Shown piece after piece: positions 18,730 through 27,780 of a stretch of 64,000 bases of DNA; the stretch's first letter is position 1; each line of letters opens with the position of its first letter. Source of the stretch: an uncultured Bradyrhizobium sp. (GTDB lineage Bacteria > Pseudomonadota > Alphaproteobacteria > Rhizobiales > Xanthobacteraceae); contig NZ_CAKZHY010000095.1 in NCBI RefSeq assembly GCF_936928535.1, positions 124,001 through 188,000 on the forward strand. The letters run 5' to 3'. A program made the position numbers and the translations under genes. Under the pieces are notes generated by a model that did not search any database, was not told the origin of the DNA, and was given only the letters and a program-made list of their open reading frames with translations.

Positions 18730-18810
18730 TTACTTGCGCGCAGCGCAGGCGTACATGTTGATTTCCATGCCGACCGGCACTTCCACGATCTTCGGAGCTT
18801 TCCAGGCCAT
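18730..18810 (-). CDS. pqqA: Coenzyme PQQ precursor peptide PqqA (26 aa)
   Basis: Reverse-strand translation MAWKAPKIVEVPVGMEINMYACAARK*, with the PqqA hallmark E-x3-Y (E16, Y20) used as PQQ backbone. Below the length cutoff of the ORF track. Confidence 0.93.
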   Translation of the reverse strand: MAWKAPKIVEVPVGMEINMYACAARK

Positions 18811-18981
18811 TCGGGGTCTCCCCAACTCTTGAGCGCGACATCGCGCCGGGCAAAACCTAGGGCTGCCTCAAGCACAGCGCAAGTCTGGAATCGGACTGCG
18901 GACACAGCGAAGTATCGCGTAACACACGCAAATTTCGCTCTCGGGCAAACCGCCTTCGCTCCCAGTCAAGCGCGGCCGGCC

Positions 18982-19374
18982 TCAGTGCAACAATCGCAGC
19001 AATGCGCGCCCTGCACGCGAATTCAGCTCTTTGGCGTCGAGCGTGCCGTCCTTGTCGGGATTTGCCGCGTTGAAACGCTGCTCCACAACGGCGAGATATT
19101 CATCGAGCGTCAGCGTACCATCATGATCGGGGTCCGCGGCGGCGAGTTCTTTCGCCGATAACCGTCCGCGCAATTCGCGTACATCGAGCGTACCGTCATG
19201 GTCCGGATCGAGCTTGGCGAACAGCGCGGCTGCGGCCTTCTTCACCTCGGCCAGGTCGAGCGTTCCATCGTTGTCGGTGTCGAACATCTTGAGCGCGCTG
19301 CCGGAGGCCGACCAGGCCGGGCCGGACACCACGGCAAATGTGAGCGCAAGCGCAACTGAGCGACGCGATATCAT
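18982..19374 (-). CDS. lanM: Lanmodulin-like periplasmic lanthanide-binding EF-hand protein
   Basis: Signal peptide MISRRSVALALTFAVVSGPAWSA; four EF loops DTDNDGTLDLAE, DPDHDGTLDVRE, DPDHDGTLTLDE, NPDKDGTLDAKE; Pro at loop position 2 in EF2-4 and only 12-13 residues between loops, the lanmodulin hallmarks. RBS ggagg upstream. Confidence 0.9.
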   Translation of the reverse strand: MISRRSVALALTFAVVSGPAWSASGSALKMFDTDNDGTLDLAEVKKAAAALFAKLDPDHDGTLDVRELRGRLSAKELAAADPDHDGTLTLDEYLAVVEQRFNAANPDKDGTLDAKELNSRAGRALLRLLH

Positions 19375-19708
19375 TTTGACCTCCCTGATCATGAGCCCCG
19401 ATTCGCCGGGGATCGCGACAGCATAAGTCCGCAAGCCGGCCTCGGTTCAACTCGAATTGCCATGGTCACCCCGACGAAACCGGGGCACCGCCAAGAATTT
19501 TCTTGCGACACCAATCTTCGCGCCACGGAAATTGATGCAGCGCATTCGCGCAAGACGCGCAGGAAACGCCGGGAATTACCGCATCAAGCCTGGCATCTGG
19601 CGTCCAAGCTATCAGCAGCGCGCTTTCGACTTTCGTATTGACGGTTTTTGCTTTCCGACCGAGTGTTGCAATCGCAGCGTCAAAAGGCGCGCATATTTGG
19701 AGGAACGG

Positions 19709-21373
19709 ATGAAACGTTTTGCGATGGCCGCGAGCCTCGTCATCTCCGCATGCTCGGTTGCGAGCGCACAGACGACCGATCAATTGGTCAAAGGCGCAAC
19801 CGATACGTCGAACGTTCTCAACTACGGGATGGGCTACAATCTTCAGCGCTTCTCGACGCTGAACCAGATCAATAAAGACACCGTCAAGAATCTCGTCCCG
19901 GTCTGGAATTACTCCCTCAACGACGATCGCAGCGAGGAATCGCAGCCGCTGGTCTACCAGGGCGTGATCTATGTGACCTCTCACAATGCGACCATGGCGG
20001 TGGACGCCAAGACCGGCAAGCAGATCTGGAAATCCAAGATCGAATATCCGGCGGAGACCCCGCGCATCGTCTGCTGCGGCATCATCAACCGCGGCGGCGC
20101 CCTGTTCGACGGCAAGCTGTTCCGCACCACGCTGGATGCCAACGTCATTGCGATCGACATCAAGGACGGCAAGGAGCTGTGGCGGCAGAAGGCGGCCGAC
20201 ATCAAGGAAGGCTACTCGATGACGGTCGCCCCGCTGGTTGCTGACGGCGTCGTCATCACCGGCATCTCCGGTGCAGAATTCGGCACCCGCGGCTTCATCG
20301 ACGGCTGGGATCCGGCAACGGGCAAGCACCTCTGGCGCACCCATTCCGTCCCCTCGCCGGACGAGCCCGGCGGCGACACCTGGAAGGGCGACACCTGGAA
20401 GCTCGGTGGCGGCTCGACCTGGATCACGGGGTCCTATGATCCCGAGCTGAACACGGTCTATTGGGGCATCGGCAATCCCGGCCCGTTCAACGCAGCCGTG
20501 CGTCCCGGCGACAATCTCTACACCTGCTCCGTGCTGGCGATGGATCCCAAGACCGGCAAGATCAAGTGGCACTACCAGTTCTCGCCGAACAACCCGTTCG
20601 ACTATGACTCGGTGGCCGAGATGGTCCTCGCCGACATGAATGTCGAGGGCAAGCCGACCAAGGTGCTGATGGATGCCAACCGCAACGGCTTCTTCTACGT
20701 GCTCGACCGCACCAACGGAAAGGTGCTCGCCGCCAATCCTTACGTGAAGGTGAATTGGGCAACCGGCGTCGACCTGAAGACGGGCAAGCCGATCGAGACC
20801 GACGTCGTCAAGGACGCCCGCGACGGCAAGAAGGTCACCGTCTATCCGTCGATCCTCGGCGGCAAGAACTGGGAGCCGATGTCGTTCAATCCGCAGACGG
20901 GCCTTGCCTACGCCAACACGCTCGCCTTCGGCGGCAAGTACAAGTCGGAGCCTGTCACCTTCAAGCAGGGTGAATGGTATCTCGGCATGGACCTGACCGA
21001 TCCCTGGGAATGGGGTGACGGCGCGCGCGGCCATCTGAAGGCGATCGATCCGATGACCGGCAAGGCGAAGTGGGAGGCGGCCAGCGACATCCCGCGCTTC
21101 TCCGGCGTGCTGTCGACCGCGGGCGGCGTCGTCTTCACGGGCGCGCTGACCGGCGAGTTCGAGGCCTTCGACGCCGACAGCGGCAAGAAGCTCTGGCAGT
21201 TCCAGACCGGCTCCGGCATCGAGGGACAACCGGTGACCTGGCAGCAGGACGGCGTGCAGTATGTCGCCGTCACATCCGGCTACGGCGGCGTCTACTCGCT
21301 GTTCTCCGGCGACGAACGTCTGGCCAAGGTGCCGCCCGGCGGATCGCTGTGGGTCTTTGCGGTGAAGCAGTAA
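19709..21373 (+). CDS. PQQ-dependent methanol/ethanol-family dehydrogenase with lanthanide signature
   Basis: MKRFAMAASLVISACSVASAQTTDQ; vicinal disulfide RIVCCGIINRG; NPFDYDSVAEMV (D-x-D); repeated W-motifs (e.g. GKKLWQFQTGSGIEGQPVTW). RBS ggagg. Confidence 0.92.
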   Translation: MKRFAMAASLVISACSVASAQTTDQLVKGATDTSNVLNYGMGYNLQRFSTLNQINKDTVKNLVPVWNYSLNDDRSEESQPLVYQGVIYVTSHNATMAVDAKTGKQIWKSKIEYPAETPRIVCCGIINRGGALFDGKLFRTTLDANVIAIDIKDGKELWRQKAADIKEGYSMTVAPLVADGVVITGISGAEFGTRGFIDGWDPATGKHLWRTHSVPSPDEPGGDTWKGDTWKLGGGSTWITGSYDPELNTVYWGIGNPGPFNAAVRPGDNLYTCSVLAMDPKTGKIKWHYQFSPNNPFDYDSVAEMVLADMNVEGKPTKVLMDANRNGFFYVLDRTNGKVLAANPYVKVNWATGVDLKTGKPIETDVVKDARDGKKVTVYPSILGGKNWEPMSFNPQTGLAYANTLAFGGKYKSEPVTFKQGEWYLGMDLTDPWEWGDGARGHLKAIDPMTGKAKWEAASDIPRFSGVLSTAGGVVFTGALTGEFEAFDADSGKKLWQFQTGSGIEGQPVTWQQDGVQYVAVTSGYGGVYSLFSGDERLAKVPPGGSLWVFAVKQ

Positions 21374-21385
21374 CGGCAAGACACG

Positions 21386-21739
21386 TTGAGGCACATATCT
21401 CACAAGACGGTGGCGATTCTCGCCACCGTCGCGGTGCTGACGGTCGCGCTTGCGGCGACCGTTCGTGCTGCGGACGATTCGAACGGCAATCCGCTGCAGG
21501 CGCAGATCGACCACGGCAAATCGACCTATGCCGAAAAATGCTCGCACTGCCACGGCCCCAATCTGATGAACTCCGGCACCATCACACCGGACCTGCGCGC
21601 CTTCCCTGATGACAGGACGCGTTTCGTCACCACCGTGAAGAACGGCAAGAACAACAAGATGCCGCCCTGGGGCGATATTCTGAGCGACGACGACATCGGC
21701 AACCTCTGGGCCTTCATCTCGAGCCGGAGGAAGCCATGA
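21386..21739 (+). CDS. c-type cytochrome
   Basis: Signal peptide; STYAEKCSHCHGPNLMNSGTITPDLRAF, NKMPPWGDILSDDDIGNLWAFI. TTG start probable. Confidence 0.88.
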   Translation: MRHISHKTVAILATVAVLTVALAATVRAADDSNGNPLQAQIDHGKSTYAEKCSHCHGPNLMNSGTITPDLRAFPDDRTRFVTTVKNGKNNKMPPWGDILSDDDIGNLWAFISSRRKP

Positions 21740-22674
21740 GGCACCGGCTTGCGGCGCTTGCGCTCCTGACGATGCTCGCTGCCATGGCGCCGGCGGCCTG
21801 GACGTCAGCTTGGGCAGCCGATCCCCTCGCCATCTGTCTCGACGAAGACCGCCCGCCGCTCTCGGCGCATCGCAAGGGCAAGCCGGACTCCGGCTTCGAC
21901 GTACTGCTTGCGCAAGCGATCGCGGGTCGGATGGGGCGACCGCTGAAAATCCAATGGTTCGAGAGCAAGCTGGATGAGGATTCCAGTCCGCAGCTCGAGG
22001 CCAATGCGCTGCTGTCCGACGGACGCTGCTCACTGGTCGGCGGCTATGCGCTGACGACGGATTCGCTCGTCAAGCCCGGCATGAAGACGGCGCGCCTGCC
22101 GGATTTTTCCGGCGCCACGCGTGAGGACCACCGCCGCCGGGTCGAGCTCGGCGTGCTGGCGCCGAGCCAACCTTACGTCTATTCGCCGATGACCGTCGTG
22201 CTCGGTCCGAAGGCGCGCGAGCGCAAGATCGGCGACATCGGCGATCTCGCCGGGCTTCGCCTCGCGATCGAAAGCGGCTCTCTCGGCGATGCCATCCTGA
22301 TGACCTTCGACAAGGGACGGCTGATCGACAGCATCACCCACCTCGTCCCCGGCCGCGACGACCTGCTGGGCGCGCTCAATCGTGGCGATTATGACGCGAC
22401 CCTGATCGACCTTGCCCGTTACGACGCCCATCGCGCCGCGCATCCCGATACGGCCATCAGCGCCTCCGGCTATTATTATCCGATCGGCGCCAATCGCGGC
22501 TATGTCGGACTTGGCAGCGATCCTGCCTTGATCGAGGGCGTCAACAAGGCGCTGGCGGAGCTTGCCGCCGAAGGCCGGATCGCCGAATTCGGCAAGCAGG
22601 CCGGCCTGACCTATCTGCCGCCGCGCGAGCCCGCGATCCTCGGCGATGTCTGGACGAAGATCATTCAGCGGTGA
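21736..22674 (+). CDS. Second quinoprotein dehydrogenase-associated substrate-binding protein (MoxJ/XoxJ-like)
   Basis: DPLAICLDEDRPPLSAHRKGKPDSGFDVLLAQAIAGRMGRPLKIQWFESKLDEDSSPQLEANALLSDGRCSLVGGYALT; 4-bp overlap with the cytochrome gene. Confidence 0.83.
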   Translation: MRHRLAALALLTMLAAMAPAAWTSAWAADPLAICLDEDRPPLSAHRKGKPDSGFDVLLAQAIAGRMGRPLKIQWFESKLDEDSSPQLEANALLSDGRCSLVGGYALTTDSLVKPGMKTARLPDFSGATREDHRRRVELGVLAPSQPYVYSPMTVVLGPKARERKIGDIGDLAGLRLAIESGSLGDAILMTFDKGRLIDSITHLVPGRDDLLGALNRGDYDATLIDLARYDAHRAAHPDTAISASGYYYPIGANRGYVGLGSDPALIEGVNKALAELAAEGRIAEFGKQAGLTYLPPREPAILGDVWTKIIQR

Positions 22675-22675
22675 T

Positions 22676-22782
22676 CGTCATTCCGGGGCGCCCGTAGGGC
22701 GAACCCGGAATCCATCTTGCCACGAAGCACGCGGCCCGATGGATTCCGGGCCTGCGTGCTTCGCACGCATCCCGGAATGACG
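22676..22782. repeat. Intergenic palindrome, same family as 14130-14209
   Basis: cgtcattccggggcgcc...cccggaatgacg, inner gaacccggaatccat/atggattccggg. Confidence 0.85.
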
Positions 22783-22877
22783 GAGGCGGCGGTTGCCGGC
22801 GAATGCAGCTGCTCCGACTCGCCTAGCTGCGGTGTGAACCGTATGATCAGGGCATCTCATCCGCCCCTTGGTGCCCC

Positions 22878-23903
22878 GTGAATTCCCCCACCGGCTCACC
22901 CTCGCCCAGCCTGCGCGACGTCCTTTCCCGCGAGGTCAAGACCCGCGAGCTGCTGCGCGCGCTGATCGTCGTCGGCTCGTTCGTAACGGCCTATTTCATC
23001 TCGGGCGAGACGGCGCTGCTGAATTTGGGACTGATCGCGGTATCGCTGCTCATTCCGGCACTGCGACTGGGCCTTCCGCCGAAAGCGATCGCCTGGCACT
23101 ATCTTGCGATCCTCGTGACGTTCGCCGCACTCTTCCTTGCGGCCCCCGTCAAACCGCTGTTCGTGGTGCTGACGGCGCTGGCCGGCTTCCTTGCGGTCGC
23201 GGGGACGCGCTATGGCGAGCATTTCCGCACACTGGGAAACTGGGTCTTTATCCCGGCCGTCTACCTCGCCTGCGAGGTGCGCGAAGGCGTGAGCGCGACG
23301 GAGGCGCTGCGACATGCGGGTATCATCATCGGCTCCTCCCCGGTTGCGCTGGCGCTGGTCTGCGCCATTCAGATCTACGATCAGCGGCAGCGGGGTCATG
23401 CTGCAATATCGTTCGGGCCACCAGCAAGCGAGTGGCTCCTGCCCGCATCGGCCACTGCCTTGGCCGTCTTCGCGGCAGCGGCACTGGTCGAGATCCTGGA
23501 TCTGGCCCAGGGACAGTGGGTGATGTGGTCCGCGGCGAGCGTCGTGGTCGGCGACCTCTCCGCCTCCTCCGACAAGCTCAAGCAACGTGCCATCGGCGCA
23601 TTCGTCGGCGTACCCTTGGGCTTTCTTGCCGGCCTTGCATTGACGCAAAGCCGCGTCGGCTATGCACTTGCGGTCCTCGCGGCCACGCTGACGCTGATCT
23701 CCTTCGCCCGCTATATCGTCGGCTTCGGCCTGCGCTGCTTCTTCATCGCGCTGGCCGCATCCTTTGCCGGCGGCGCCAGCGGCATCGCGGAGGAGCGCGT
23801 CGCCAATGTGGTCATTGGCGGCGTATTCGGGCTCGTCGCGGTGGCCCTGACCGACATCGTCTGGCAGCGCCTGGTCCGCCCCTCGCGTCCGACCAAAGCC
23901 TAA
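22878..23903 (+). CDS. FUSC-like integral membrane protein
   Basis: GTG start MNSPTGSPSPSLRDVLSREVKTRELLRALIVVGSFVTAYFISGETALLNLGLIAVSLLIPAL...; C-terminal block GQWVMWSAASVVVGDLSASSDKLKQRAIGAFVGVPLGFLAGL. Confidence 0.72.
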   Translation: MNSPTGSPSPSLRDVLSREVKTRELLRALIVVGSFVTAYFISGETALLNLGLIAVSLLIPALRLGLPPKAIAWHYLAILVTFAALFLAAPVKPLFVVLTALAGFLAVAGTRYGEHFRTLGNWVFIPAVYLACEVREGVSATEALRHAGIIIGSSPVALALVCAIQIYDQRQRGHAAISFGPPASEWLLPASATALAVFAAAALVEILDLAQGQWVMWSAASVVVGDLSASSDKLKQRAIGAFVGVPLGFLAGLALTQSRVGYALAVLAATLTLISFARYIVGFGLRCFFIALAASFAGGASGIAEERVANVVIGGVFGLVAVALTDIVWQRLVRPSRPTKA

Positions 23904-23978
23904 TGCCGGGAATGCATTTGGCGGCTATGATTTGCATCGATCGCGGAAGACCCGTCTCGGACATGAAAGGCTGCTCGC

Positions 23979-24401
23979 ATGAGACCTGATGCCGTCGCCG
24001 TGGGCGCCCTGGTCATCCTGCTTTTTCCGATGGGCTATTTCCTGCTGGCATCGCCGGCATTCCTGCTGGTGAAGCTCGACATTCCGCCGGTCACGCAGCT
24101 GCTGCGCGGGATGTTCAACATCCAGTTCAGAATGATGAGCGTTGCCGGATTTATTGGGACGGCGGCCTTCCTCCCGGCGCAACCGCTGTTCGCGGTCGGC
24201 ATCGGCCTGATGACGGCCTTCGCGATCTGGGGACGCCCACGTTTCATGCAGCAGATGGATGACCAGCTCAGCGCCAGAGACGCGGGCGATACGGATGCAG
24301 TGCGCCAGCTACGACGGCTGCACTGGAGCGGCATGCTGTGCAACGCAGCCCTGATCGCCGCTGTTGTCGCCAGTATTCCCTACGTGGCCATGTCGACGTA
24401 G
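23979..24401 (+). CDS. Small integral membrane protein, unknown function
   Basis: MRPDAVAVGALVILLFPMGYFLLASPAFLLVKLDIPPVTQLLRGMFNIQFRMMSVAGFIGTAAFLPAQPLFAVG..., hydrophobic segments. Confidence 0.65.
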   Translation: MRPDAVAVGALVILLFPMGYFLLASPAFLLVKLDIPPVTQLLRGMFNIQFRMMSVAGFIGTAAFLPAQPLFAVGIGLMTAFAIWGRPRFMQQMDDQLSARDAGDTDAVRQLRRLHWSGMLCNAALIAAVVASIPYVAMST

Positions 24402-24414
24402 GGATCGGGCGCCC

Positions 24415-25383
24415 TCAGGTTTCGTCCGCCGCGACGGCGCCCTGCTGTGCCTTGTGGATCGAGGACGGCACCACGCCGAAATACTTCCGGAACACGCGGC
24501 TGAAATGCGATGAGCTGGAGAAACCCCAGGAGAATGCGACGTCCGTGATGGTCTTGCCACCGTGGGCTTCGAGCTCCTGACGGCAGTTCTGCAGGCGCGC
24601 CTGCCAGATGTAGTCACTCACCGTGGTGCCGCGCTCGGAGAACAGCATGTGCAGATAACGCTTGGAGCAGCCGAGCTCGGCGGAAATCTGGTCGATGCAT
24701 AGATCCGGATCGCGCAGATGTTCGCGGATGAAGAATTGGGCACGCACATACATCGCTTCGGGTCCGACCCGATCGAACATCGTGTCGGCTTCGCGCAGCG
24801 GCAGCAGCAAGAGGTCGATCAGCGAATCGGCAACGCCGACCGCGCTGTTGGCCGACAGCTTCGCCGCCTCGTCGAACGTGGCATGGACAAAGTCATGGGC
24901 GATCCGCCCCGTGCCCGTCTTCGCCGTCAGCTTGCAGGCCGGCATGCGCTGTGACGGGAAGCCGCGATCACGCAACAGCGCCTTCGGGACGATCACCACG
25001 TCGTGGCGTGTGAAGGCGGGACTGACGATCAGATGCGGACAGGAGACGTCATAGGCGATGATGTCGCCCGGGTTCAGCTCGATGTGGCGGCCTTCCTGTT
25101 CGAAGTAGGACACGCCGTAGGTCTGGAAGTGGATCTTGATGTACGGGTGTTCATTGGCCTTGGCGCGCGCGAGCGTGTGCGCGATCCGATGCTGGCTAAC
25201 CTCGATCTGACAGAGCTTCAGCCGCGAGACCGTGGTGTAGTCGATGCGCCCTTCGAGCGAGGATGCCTCCAGGGGATCAACGTCGAAGTGACCACACAGA
25301 CTCGTCAGTCCGTCGACCCAGCTCTGGATCTGTCGCTTGGGCGTCAGTCCCGTCGTCGAGAGCGTGTGAATTGTGTCGGACAT
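24415..25383 (-). CDS. AraC-family transcriptional regulator, divergent from xoxF
   Basis: C-terminal double HTH: DLCIDQISAELGCSKRYLHMLFSERGTTVSDYIWQARLQNCRQELEAHGGKTITDVAFSWGFSSSSHFSRVFRKYFGVVPSS. Confidence 0.92.
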   Translation of the reverse strand: MSDTIHTLSTTGLTPKRQIQSWVDGLTSLCGHFDVDPLEASSLEGRIDYTTVSRLKLCQIEVSQHRIAHTLARAKANEHPYIKIHFQTYGVSYFEQEGRHIELNPGDIIAYDVSCPHLIVSPAFTRHDVVIVPKALLRDRGFPSQRMPACKLTAKTGTGRIAHDFVHATFDEAAKLSANSAVGVADSLIDLLLLPLREADTMFDRVGPEAMYVRAQFFIREHLRDPDLCIDQISAELGCSKRYLHMLFSERGTTVSDYIWQARLQNCRQELEAHGGKTITDVAFSWGFSSSSHFSRVFRKYFGVVPSSIHKAQQGAVAADET

Positions 25384-25896
25384 TAATCCAGCCACTGGTG
25401 GTACCCGGAGATTCGACGCGAATCGCGGCCAGCGCCTGCTGGAGCCCTCAGCCATGATTGCGTGACGTTTACCTCAAATTTGGGCGGTCTTTTGAACGAG
25501 CGCCATCGTTCCGTTGCCACCCTTGACAGTTAATCCTCCGCCTTAGTTGCACCGCCGTCAAGGGGAACCTGAGCGTTGAGCATGGCGCCGCGCCGCAGGG
25601 AAGCCGCTGAATTCGCTACCGCAAAATCAAAAACTTTGCGTTCGTGCGCTGTCGAGCAAAGCGGGTTCACTCTTGGGCAAGTTTCCCGTTGACGAAGTCG
25701 TTAGGGATTGCGGCAGGAACAAAAAGAACGGGCCGCTCCTGCACGTGGACCCGTAGCTCTCATCAGGAGGAGGAAACAGCACAGCATCGTTTCTGGTCCC
25801 CAACGTGACCGCCCTGCACGAGCAGACGCCGGACGTGAAGCCCGGTGATTAAGCAATGCTTCGGAAACAATAAACGAGACCAACGGAGGAATGACT

Positions 25897-27699
25897 ATGC
25901 GCAAGGTGCTACTGGCGACCTTTCTTGGCTCCGCGGCGGCTCTCGCCGTCGGGACCGCGTCGGCCAATGACGAGCTGAACAAAATGTCGCAGAACCCGAA
26001 AGACTGGGTGATGCCGACCGGCGACTACGCCAACAACCGCTACTCCAAGCTCAATCAGATCAACGCACAAAATGTCGGCAAGCTCCAGGTTGCCTGGACC
26101 TTCTCGACCGGCGTGCTGCGCGGCCACGAAGGCGGCCCGCTGATCATCGGCAACATGATGTACGTCCATACGCCGTTCCCGAACAAGGTCTACGCCATTG
26201 ACCTTTCAAACGAGAACAAGATCGTCTGGAAGTACGAGCCGAAGCAGGATCCGAACGTCATCCCGGTGATGTGCTGCGATACCGTCAACCGCGGTCTCGC
26301 TTTCGGCGACGGCAAGATCTTCCTGCATCAGGCCGACACCACCCTCGTCGCACTCGACGCCAAGACCGGTCAGGTCGCATGGACCGCGAAGAACGGCGAT
26401 CCGAGCAAGGGCGAGACCGGCACCTCGGCACCGATGGTCGTCAAGGACAAGGTGCTGATCGGCATCTCCGGCGGTGAGTTCGGCGTGCAGGCTCACATGA
26501 CTGCCTACGACATCAAGACCGGCAAGGTCGCCTGGCGCGGCTATTCCGAAGGTCCCGACGATCAGATCCTGGTCGACGACAAGACCACCGCACTCGGCAA
26601 GCCGATCGGCAAGGATTCCAGCCTGAAGACCTGGCAAGGCGATCAGTGGAAGATCGGCGGCGGCGCCACCTGGGGCTGGATCTCCTACGATCCCGAGCTG
26701 AACCTGATCTACTACGGATCGGGCAACCCCTCGACCTGGAATCCGAAGCAGCGTCCCGGCGACAACAAATGGTCGATGACGATTTGGGCGCGTAACCCGG
26801 ATACCGGCGTTGCCAAGTGGGTCTATCAGATGACGCCCCATGACGAATGGGACTATGACGGCGTCAACGAGATGATCCTCTCGGATCAATCGGTCAACGG
26901 CCAGGCCCGCAAGCTGCTGACGCATTTCGATCGTAACGGCCTCGGCTATACGCTCGATCGCACCACCGGTGAGCTTCTGGTCGCCGAGAAATACGATCCG
27001 AAGGTGAACTGGACCTCCGGCGTCGACATGGACAAGAACTCGCCGACCTATGGTCGTCCGAAGGTGCTCGACGCAGCTTCGACCGACAAGGCGGGCGAAG
27101 ACCACAACGTGAAGGGCATCTGCCCGGCCGCGCTCGGCACCAAGGACGAGCAGCCGGCAGCCTACTCGCCGGACACGCAGCTGTTCTACGTTCCGACCAA
27201 CCACGTCTGCATGGACTACGAACCGTTCAAGGTGAGCTATACCGCGGGCCAGCCCTATGTGGGTGCGACGCTCTCGATGTATCCGCCGCAGGGCGATACC
27301 AACATGGGTAACTTCATCGCCTGGGACGGCAAGACCGGCAAGATCGTGTGGTCGAACAAGGAGCAGTTCTCGGTCTGGTCGGGTGCGCTCGCCACCGCCG
27401 GCGGCGTGGTGTTCTACGGCACGCTCGAAGGCTACCTGAAGGCGGTCGATGCCAAGACCGGCAAGGAGCTCTACAAGTTCAAGACTCCGTCCGGCATCAT
27501 CGGCAACGTCACGACCTATGAGAACGGCGGCAAACAGTATGTCGCAGTGCTCTCCGGCGTCGGCGGCTGGGCCGGTATCGGACTGGCAGCAGGTCTGACT
27601 GATCCGACCGCCGGTCTCGGCGCTGTCGGTGGCTACGCGGCTCTCAGCAACTACACGGCACTCGGCGGTACGCTGACCGTGTTCTCGCTGCCCAACTAG
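25897..27699 (+). CDS. xoxF: Lanthanide-dependent methanol dehydrogenase XoxF
   Basis: [57 protein letters not shown] (D-x-D), [48 protein letters not shown] at 25897 has better RBS spacing than 25891. Confidence 0.97.
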   Translation: MRKVLLATFLGSAAALAVGTASANDELNKMSQNPKDWVMPTGDYANNRYSKLNQINAQNVGKLQVAWTFSTGVLRGHEGGPLIIGNMMYVHTPFPNKVYAIDLSNENKIVWKYEPKQDPNVIPVMCCDTVNRGLAFGDGKIFLHQADTTLVALDAKTGQVAWTAKNGDPSKGETGTSAPMVVKDKVLIGISGGEFGVQAHMTAYDIKTGKVAWRGYSEGPDDQILVDDKTTALGKPIGKDSSLKTWQGDQWKIGGGATWGWISYDPELNLIYYGSGNPSTWNPKQRPGDNKWSMTIWARNPDTGVAKWVYQMTPHDEWDYDGVNEMILSDQSVNGQARKLLTHFDRNGLGYTLDRTTGELLVAEKYDPKVNWTSGVDMDKNSPTYGRPKVLDAASTDKAGEDHNVKGICPAALGTKDEQPAAYSPDTQLFYVPTNHVCMDYEPFKVSYTAGQPYVGATLSMYPPQGDTNMGNFIAWDGKTGKIVWSNKEQFSVWSGALATAGGVVFYGTLEGYLKAVDAKTGKELYKFKTPSGIIGNVTTYENGGKQYVAVLSGVGGWAGIGLAAGLTDPTAGLGAVGGYAALSNYTALGGTLTVFSLPN

Positions 27700-27780
27700 C
27701 CTCTGTTCAGTCTCGCTCCGGCGCGTGGATCAGCTCCACGCGCCGGCTCGTCTCCACCTGATGCCTTCGAGGAACATCTC

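Noticed and set aside
19466-22033. 855-aa minus-strand ORF
   Set aside because: Antisense to the PQQ dehydrogenase, cytochrome and MoxJ-like genes; composition (His/Arg/Val/Asp-rich mirror frame) is the usual GC-rich shadow ORF and no family motif is seen.
4961-22782. Possible CRISPR array formed by the intergenic palindromes
   Set aside because: The repeats are few, dispersed, long and of several families, with no regular spacer structure and no cas genes.
22868-23989. 373-aa plus-strand ORF
   Set aside because: Overlaps the 22878-23903 membrane protein in another frame; Arg/Gly-rich without hydrophobic pattern.
25578-25690. Leader-peptide ORF (MAPRRREAAEFATAKSKTLRS...) upstream of xoxF
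   Set aside because: No convincing RBS, no PqqA-like or other recognisable motif; insufficient support.
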